Source of the DNA: Rhodococcus sp. IEGM 1409
Lineage (GTDB): Bacteria > Actinomycetota > Actinomycetes > Mycobacteriales > Mycobacteriaceae
Direction of reading: 5' to 3'
Length of the DNA stretch: 64,000 nucleotides
Assembly: GCF_030056735.1 (NCBI RefSeq)
Contig: NZ_JASHKN010000002.1
Coordinates: forward strand, 434,001-498,000
Shown: positions 59,233 through 64,000 of the stretch, one piece after another
How the letters are laid out: every line of letters starts with the position of its first letter
How positions within the stretch are numbered: position 1 is the stretch's first letter
Notes under the pieces: model-generated
Databases searched by the model: none
What the model was told of the DNA's origin: nothing
The model's input: only the letters and a program-made list of their open reading frames with translations
Position numbers and translations under genes: made by a program

Positions 59233-59903
59233 GCTGCAATCGCTTTCGGAGAGGAGGAGGACCCGTTCGACATGTCGAGGCGCTGCGACCGCACGAGGGT
59301 GAAGCCGAGAGCGGAGACCGCGAGGACTCCGGCCGCGCCGTAACCGAAGCCTGATTCCGCGACCGGTGTCAGATAGCTTTGCCGCCAGGAGTTTCCGTTC
59401 ACCGCTGTGACGGCTACATCGGCCATCGCGAAGCAGTACCCACGTGAGAGAAAGGACGTGCGGTCTTCACACGCGGCATGCATTCGCTCGTCGAGCTGAC
59501 CGTCGAGGACCTGACGTGCCCACGGCCCCAGTTCAGTTCCGTGCGAATGTGCGTAGCGGAGCAGGTCGTAGCCGAGATCGTGCGCTTTGCAGGCCGAGTC
59601 GAATTCGTCGGGAAGCGGGACCGGCGACGAGCAGTCGCCGTGGGGATTGGCGAGGTATCCATCGACCACGGTGGGGGTGTAGCCCGCGAATGCGGCAAAG
59701 TCCGCCGGGATGGTGGTCACAGCGTCAGAGGCATCCGCGGTAGTCACAGTGGCGATCGCCCTGGATGCGTTCGAGTTCTCGGTGCGCGGCGGCTCGGCGC
59801 CGCTCGATCCGGCAGTGACGGTGATTGCCGCCATCGCAGCCAAGGCCAGGGCAGCCCAGGTGCCACCGCTTCGAGAGAGGTCTTTCACTCGTGTGATCCG
59901 CAT
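59229..59903 (-). CDS. Exported phospholipase A2-like protein with C-terminal membrane anchor
   Basis: 224 residues from ATG 59903; a TTG eight codons upstream is possible. Signal segment TWAALALAAMAAITVTAGSSGA. The middle has GDCSSPVPLPDEFDSACKAHDLGYDLLRYAHSHG, in which AC-x2-HD-x-GY is the disulfide and His-Asp catalytic pattern of prokaryotic phospholipase A2. A further cysteine pair (HAACED, GYCFAM) fits the family. The C-terminus has a hydrophobic span (GYGAAGVLAVSALGFTLV) and a basic-polar tail, so it may be anchored. Probably hydrolyses phospholipids outside the cytoplasm; PLA2 activity is inference from the motif. Confidence 0.7.
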   Translation of the reverse strand: MRITRVKDLSRSGGTWAALALAAMAAITVTAGSSGAEPPRTENSNASRAIATVTTADASDAVTTIPADFAAFAGYTPTVVDGYLANPHGDCSSPVPLPDEFDSACKAHDLGYDLLRYAHSHGTELGPWARQVLDGQLDERMHAACEDRTSFLSRGYCFAMADVAVTAVNGNSWRQSYLTPVAESGFGYGAAGVLAVSALGFTLVRSQRLDMSNGSSSSPKAIAA

Positions 59904-59996
59904 GCCGTTCACGCTATGAACGGACAATCCTGGCGGTCATCGCCCTGTGGAGGGGTTCTCCGACGCCGATCCGGGTGAGAATTCCCTCCCCTGTGA

Positions 59997-60009
59997 TACC
60001 TCGGAGGTA
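59997..60009. promoter_or_regulatory. Palindrome TACCTCGGAGGTA in the divergent PLA2 / histidine kinase region
   Basis: TACCTCGGAGGTA is a perfect 13-base palindrome with one central base, 59 bases before the kinase start and about 94 before the PLA2-like start. It is a candidate site for the NarL-type regulator encoded downstream. Confidence 0.4.
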
Positions 60010-60067
60010 GGGGGATCTCACTCTGCAGTATGAGGACTTTCGGGGTTCGCCTTCATAGGCTTGACGG

Positions 60068-61342
60068 GTGATCAAGGTCCGAAGGAAGAACAGGGGCGCA
60101 CCGGATGTGCCCGCACCGACATTCGCCACTGCCGGGTCGATGCTGTCCGGCCTCGACGGGGCGGTAGTGCATTCGGAGAAAGTGCGCCGCGCAACCCGTT
60201 TCGTGGCCCACGGTCAGTTCTGGAACTTCGTCATAGTCGTGGTCACCTTGATCTTCTACGCGATTGCGTGGCCGACACTGCAACTGACTCATCATGTTTC
60301 GCCACCGATCATGCCGTTCGTCGCCGCGTTGGCGGCATTTCCGTTTGTCCTGATCCGGATCAATGCTCCCTTGGGGTGGGCGGTGTCGGCGGTGTCGGCG
60401 CTGATCATTCCGTTGGTGTTCGACAACACGCCTGAGTACGACTATCCGTGGCAGGTCGTCCACATCATCGTGCTGATGTCGTTGCTCGCCTCGGTGAGTC
60501 TGCGAGCGCCCATTCAGGTTGTCAGCGTCGCCTGGATCGCCACGGTGCTGCTTTTCCTCGGCAACGCTCCGGGAAGCGACGGAGCCGGTTGGGCTGTCGG
60601 ACTCAGCGCCCTGGTGGTCTTCTGTTTGCTGATCCGCTGGTTGGTTCTCTCGCGCCGTCAGTTGGCCAAGCAGGAGGAAGTCAGTGAACTCGAGCGCACT
60701 CGGCGAACCATCCTCGAGGAGAAGGCGCGGATAGCCCGCGACTTGCACGACATCGTGGCCCATCACATGTCGATGGTGGTCGTGCAAGCGCAGAGTGCGC
60801 CCTACCGGCTCGATGCGGTCACTCCGGAGATCCGGACCGAATTCGAATCGATAAGCGAGACAGGGCGTGCAGCGCTCAACGAGATTCGTGGTCTCCTCGG
60901 AGTACTGCGCAGCGACGGGGACTCCGTGGTGACGGCCCCGCAACCCGGCGTCGACCAGTTGGACGAACTGTTGCTCGGCAGTACACGTGCCGGACTTCCG
61001 GTGTCGTGGCGAGTCGACGGAGATCGAGCGTCGGTCTCGGAATCCACGGGCCTTGCGCTCTACCGGATCATTCAGGAGTCGATCACCAACGCGGCCAGGC
61101 ATTCACCCGGCGGACCCATCGAGGTCACCGTGGCGTTCGGTCCGCAATCGGTGAGCGCGCTCGTGAACAACGGACCTTCGCCACTGGGTGGCAATCAGCG
61201 CTCGGCGTCGGAAACCACTGGTGGCAACGGAATCCGCGGAATGCGTGAGCGGGCTTCGGCCGTGGGCGGCATGCTGCTGGCAAACCGGCGCGAGGACGGA
61301 GGGTTCGAGGTCCGGACCGAGTTGCCGTCGATGCCCGCCTAG
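60068..61342 (+). CDS. Sensor histidine kinase (NarL/DesK-type, HisKA_3)
   Basis: 424 residues from GTG 60068. Five or so membrane spans at 50-200 (FWNFVIVVVTLIFYAIAWPTL; FVAALAAFPFVLI; WAVSAVSALIIPLVF; IIVLMSLLASVSL; VGLSALVVFCLLIRWLVL), a linker coil, then EKARIARDLHDIVAHHMSMVVVQAQ (phosphoacceptor His in LHD) and an ATPase domain with ESITNAARHSPGG and GGNGIRGMRERASAVGG. No large extracellular sensor, so it may sense the membrane itself. Stop and the regulator start are 10 bases apart. Confidence 0.93.
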   Translation: MIKVRRKNRGAPDVPAPTFATAGSMLSGLDGAVVHSEKVRRATRFVAHGQFWNFVIVVVTLIFYAIAWPTLQLTHHVSPPIMPFVAALAAFPFVLIRINAPLGWAVSAVSALIIPLVFDNTPEYDYPWQVVHIIVLMSLLASVSLRAPIQVVSVAWIATVLLFLGNAPGSDGAGWAVGLSALVVFCLLIRWLVLSRRQLAKQEEVSELERTRRTILEEKARIARDLHDIVAHHMSMVVVQAQSAPYRLDAVTPEIRTEFESISETGRAALNEIRGLLGVLRSDGDSVVTAPQPGVDQLDELLLGSTRAGLPVSWRVDGDRASVSESTGLALYRIIQESITNAARHSPGGPIEVTVAFGPQSVSALVNNGPSPLGGNQRSASETTGGNGIRGMRERASAVGGMLLANRREDGGFEVRTELPSMPA

Positions 61343-61351
61343 GCTGTCCGA

Positions 61352-62014
61352 GTGCCCATCACAGTATTCATCGCAGACGACCAGGCGATGGTTCGACAAG
61401 GGTTCGGAGCCCTACTCTCCGCCCAGCCCGACATCAGCGTGATCGGCGATGCGCCGGACGGCAAGATCGCCGTCGTCGAGGTTGCGCGATTGCGTCCGGA
61501 TGTGGTGTTGATGGATGTTCGCATGCCCGAGATGAACGGACTCGACGCTGCCCGCCAGATTCTGTCCGCCGGATGGGAGCCGCCGGTGCGAGTCCTCATG
61601 CTCACCACTTTCGACATCGACGACTACGTCTACGAGGCACTGAGCGTCGGGGCGAGCGGTTTCATGCTCAAGGACGCACCGGCTGAGGAACTGATTCGGG
61701 CCGTACGCGTCGTGGCCGAAGGGCAGGCCTTGTTGGCGCCGACGGTGACGCGGCGGCTGATCGCCGATGTGACCAGCCGGCGGGCGGCCCCGCGCGCACG
61801 GCCCGCAGCGCTCGACGCCTTGACCCCGCGTGAGCGCGAGGTCCTCGAATTGATCGCCCGCGGATTGTCCAACGTCGAGATCGCCGAGCGGCTGTTCGTC
61901 GCCGAGCAGACCGTCAAGACCCATGTCGGGAAGGTGCTGTCCAAGCTCGATCTGCGAGATCGCGCCCAGGCGGTCGTGTTGGCGTACGAAAGCGGGCTCG
62001 TCACGCCAGGTTAG
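61352..62014 (+). CDS. NarL/LuxR-type response regulator
   Basis: 220 residues from GTG 61352. Receiver: FIADDQAMVRQGFGALLS, DVVLMDVRMPEMNGLDA (phospho-Asp), MLTTFDIDDYVYEALSVGASGFMLKDAP. LuxR helix-turn-helix at about 150-205: LTPREREVLELIARGLSNVEIAERLFVAEQTVKTHVGKVLSKL. Paired with the upstream kinase. Likely controls the neighbouring PLA2/hydrolase operon, by inference from gene order. Confidence 0.94.
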   Translation: MPITVFIADDQAMVRQGFGALLSAQPDISVIGDAPDGKIAVVEVARLRPDVVLMDVRMPEMNGLDAARQILSAGWEPPVRVLMLTTFDIDDYVYEALSVGASGFMLKDAPAEELIRAVRVVAEGQALLAPTVTRRLIADVTSRRAAPRARPAALDALTPREREVLELIARGLSNVEIAERLFVAEQTVKTHVGKVLSKLDLRDRAQAVVLAYESGLVTPG

Positions 62015-62026
62015 TGGTTCCGCGCG

Positions 62027-62052
62027 GCGGCGTTGCGGCTCGGCAACGCCGC
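62027..62052 (+). terminator. Hairpin between response regulator and pfkA
   Basis: GCGGCGTTGC (62027-62036) pairs with GCAACGCCGC (62043-62052) over a 6-base loop, 12 bases after the regulator stop. No T-run follows; it may terminate the two-component operon before the pfkA promoter. Confidence 0.5.
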
Positions 62053-62127
62053 TATCCTGCGGCAATAGGGTGACTGGGGGAAGATGGACATCAAGATCCA
62101 CAATCCGGTCACGAGAGGTGCTGCACT

Positions 62128-63159
62128 ATGCGAATCGGAATCCTCACGGGCGGCGGCGACTGCCCGGGCTTGAACGCGGTCATCCGTGCCGTCGTACGTA
62201 CGTCGGCCGGTCGTTACGGCAGTACGGTGGTCGGATTCCGGGACGGCTGGCGAGGATTGCTCGAGGACCGCAAGGTTCCGCTCGACGCGGACGATCGCAT
62301 CAACCGCATCCTCACCCGCGGCGGCACGATCCTCGGCACCGCTCGCGTGAACCCCGACAAACTTCGCGCGGGCCTCGATCAGATCAAGCAGACCCTCGAC
62401 GACAACGGGATCGACGTCTTGATCCCGATCGGCGGCGAAGGCACACTGACCGCGGCCAGTTGGCTTTCCGAGAGCGGCGTGCCTGTGATCGGCGTGCCCA
62501 AGACGATCGACAACGACATCGACTGCACCGACGTGACTTTCGGATTCGACACCGCCTTGGCTGTCGCCACCGATGCCATCGACAGACTCCACACCACGGC
62601 CGAATCACACCAGCGGGTCATGCTCGTCGAGGTGATGGGCCGGCACGCTGGCTGGATCGCGCTGCAAGCCGGACTGGCGTCAGGGGCACACCTGACTCTG
62701 GTTCCGGAACAGCCGTTCGACGTCGACGAGGTGTGCGCGATGGTCAAGAAGCGCTTCCAGCGCGGCGACTCCCACTTCATCTGCGTAGTGGCTGAAGGTG
62801 CGATGCCCGATCCCGCATCGATGACTCTGCGCGAAGGTGGCATCGACGAGTTCGGCCACAAGATCTTCACCGGAGTCGCGCAGCAGCTCGGCAACGAGAT
62901 CGAGCGTCGGATCGGCAAGGAAGTTCGCACCACCGTCCTCGGACACATTCAGCGCGGCGGCACCCCGACGCCGCACGACCGCATCCTCGCCACCCGCTTC
63001 GGCGTTCATGCCACGGACGCAGCTCACCGCGGAGATTTCGGTCAGATGGTCGCCTTGCACGGAACGTCCATCGACCTCGTTCCGCTCGCCGAGGCGACCC
63101 GCAAACTCAAGACGGTGCCCAAGGAGCGCTACGAGGAGGCAGCCGCATTCTTCGGCTGA
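62128..63159 (+). CDS. pfkA: 6-phosphofructokinase
   Basis: 343 residues, GAGAGG before [101 protein letters not shown]. The motif GGEGT has Gly where ATP-using enzymes do (PPi enzymes have Asp), while PKTIDND has Lys where E. coli PfkA has Gly: the mixed pattern of actinobacterial group III enzymes, ATP-dependent in mycobacteria. Catalyses fructose-6-phosphate phosphorylation in glycolysis. Confidence 0.95.
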   Translation: MRIGILTGGGDCPGLNAVIRAVVRTSAGRYGSTVVGFRDGWRGLLEDRKVPLDADDRINRILTRGGTILGTARVNPDKLRAGLDQIKQTLDDNGIDVLIPIGGEGTLTAASWLSESGVPVIGVPKTIDNDIDCTDVTFGFDTALAVATDAIDRLHTTAESHQRVMLVEVMGRHAGWIALQAGLASGAHLTLVPEQPFDVDEVCAMVKKRFQRGDSHFICVVAEGAMPDPASMTLREGGIDEFGHKIFTGVAQQLGNEIERRIGKEVRTTVLGHIQRGGTPTPHDRILATRFGVHATDAAHRGDFGQMVALHGTSIDLVPLAEATRKLKTVPKERYEEAAAFFG

Positions 63160-63184
63160 GCCGCAGACGCATAAACTGATCACC

Positions 63185-64000
63185 ATGACTGCTGTCGATG
63201 CGCCCGACATCCTCGATTACGACGAAGTACTGACCAAGTACGAGCCTGTGATGGGTATGGAGGTGCACGTAGAACTCGGCACCGCGACCAAGATGTTCTG
63301 CCCGTGCCCCACCGAGTTCGGTGCCGAACCCAATACCCAGGTGTGCCCGGTCTGTCTGGGCATGCCCGGTTCGTTGCCGGTGGTGAACGCAGCTGCTGTC
63401 GAATCCGCGATCCGGATCGGCCTTGCGCTCAACTGCTCCATCACACCGTGGGGTCGATTCGCGCGTAAGAACTACTTCTACCCGGATCAGCCGAAGAACT
63501 ACCAGATCTCCCAGTACGACGAGCCGATCGCAACCGAGGGCTACCTCGACGTGATCCTCGACGACGGCACGACGTGGCGTGTCGACATCGAGCGCGCGCA
63601 CATGGAAGAGGACACCGGAAAGTCCCTCCATGTCGGCGGCGCTACCGGCCGTATCCACGGCGCCAGCCACTCGCTTCTCGACTACAACCGTGCGGGTGTG
63701 CCGCTGGTCGAGATCGTGACCAAGACCATCCACGGTGCCGGCGAGCGCGCTCCCGAGGTTGCCCGTGCCTACGTGACGGCGCTTCGTGATCTGCTGAAGT
63801 CCCTGGACGTCTCCGACGTGCGGATGGATCAGGGATCGATGCGCTGCGACGCCAACATCTCGCTGATGCCGATCGGCGCCACGGAACTCGGAACGCGTAC
63901 CGAGACCAAGAACGTCAACTCCCTCAAAAGCGTCGAGGTTGCGGTTCGCTACGAAATGCGCCGTCAGGCAGCAGTTCTCGACGCCGGCGGTGAGGTCATC
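63185..64000 (+). CDS. gatB: Asp/Glu-tRNA amidotransferase subunit B, N-terminal part (3' end outside window)
   Basis: ATG 63185; 272 codons are present and the frame stays open to the window end (family length about 500). [50 protein letters not shown] has the zinc-type cysteines, [21 protein letters not shown] and [11 protein letters not shown] and [15 protein letters not shown] are the GatB aspartokinase-like active-site blocks, and [11 protein letters not shown] follows. It activates and amidates the aminoacyl-tRNA with ammonia from GatA. Downstream of pfkA by 25 bases. Confidence 0.96.
   Translation, partial: MTAVDAPDILDYDEVLTKYEPVMGMEVHVELGTATKMFCPCPTEFGAEPNTQVCPVCLGMPGSLPVVNAAAVESAIRIGLALNCSITPWGRFARKNYFYPDQPKNYQISQYDEPIATEGYLDVILDDGTTWRVDIERAHMEEDTGKSLHVGGATGRIHGASHSLLDYNRAGVPLVEIVTKTIHGAGERAPEVARAYVTALRDLLKSLDVSDVRMDQGSMRCDANISLMPIGATELGTRTETKNVNSLKSVEVAVRYEMRRQAAVLDAGGEVI

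Overview
The window looks like a chromosomal segment of a Rhodococcus-type mycolic-acid actinomycete. The DNA is high-GC, and many genes start with GTG or TTG, often in 1-8 base overlaps with the gene before. The gene order from about 20 to 64 kb follows, in the opposite orientation, the Mycobacterium tuberculosis block Rv3053c to Rv3009c (nrdHIEF, fecB, ctaD, serB2, ABC ATPase, nudix, echA17, methyltransferases, glucan-lipopolysaccharide genes, etfBA, acyltransferases, iscS, mnmA, ligA, gatCA, pfkA, gatB). That comparison is from memory of the H37Rv order, not from a search.

Layout. 0-4.2 kb: the 3' end of an N-acyl-D-amino-acid deacylase gene overlapping a leucyl aminopeptidase gene, a decayed class C beta-lactamase-like gene, tRNA-Ala(GGC) and an NDH-2-like flavoprotein. 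4.2-10.7 kb: a single-module NRPS-like enzyme (A-T-TE), a secreted lipocalin, a COG0523 metallochaperone GTPase overlapping bluB, and a DEAD-box helicase. 10.9-15 kb: a divergent molybdenum cofactor cluster (moeA, moaC-mogA fusion, moaE; moaA, moaD). 15.2-19.6 kb: nadE, a nucleosidase, a META-domain lipoprotein, a TetR/FMN-reductase divergent pair with a clear operator, and a siderophore-interacting flavoprotein. 19.8-24.5 kb: nrdHIE-nrdF behind a probable NrdR box, then a nudix gene. 24.5-26.7 kb: two iron-siderophore binding lipoproteins behind an IdeR/DtxR-like box. 27-36.3 kb: ctaD, serB, a Pth2 protein, a YczE-like membrane protein whose 3' end overlaps glgX on the other strand, an ABC ATPase, a nudix protein and an enoyl-CoA hydratase. 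36.3-45 kb: a set resembling the mycobacterial methylglucose lipopolysaccharide (MGLP) region, with three methyltransferase-like genes, a hexapeptide-repeat acyltransferase, a GT4 glucosyltransferase and a GH57 branching enzyme. 45.1-49 kb: etfBA behind a long perfect palindrome, and an OlsB/OlsA-like acyltransferase pair. 49-64 kb: iscS, mnmA, a MetE-like protein, ligA, gatCA, then an alpha/beta-hydrolase, a phospholipase A2-like protein and a two-component system inserted before pfkA and gatB (cut by the window end).

Most of the window is core metabolism: Moco, NAD, dNTP synthesis, respiration, tRNA amidation and thiolation, and DNA ligation. I saw no insertion sequence, prophage, CRISPR array, rRNA or defence system. 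The less ordinary features are a dispersed inverted-repeat family at three operon junctions, a long convergent coding overlap (yczE-like/glgX), the stand-alone A-T-TE enzyme, the MGLP-like cluster, a 19-base tandem duplication that copies a shared stop-codon palindrome, and the hydrolase/PLA2/two-component island.
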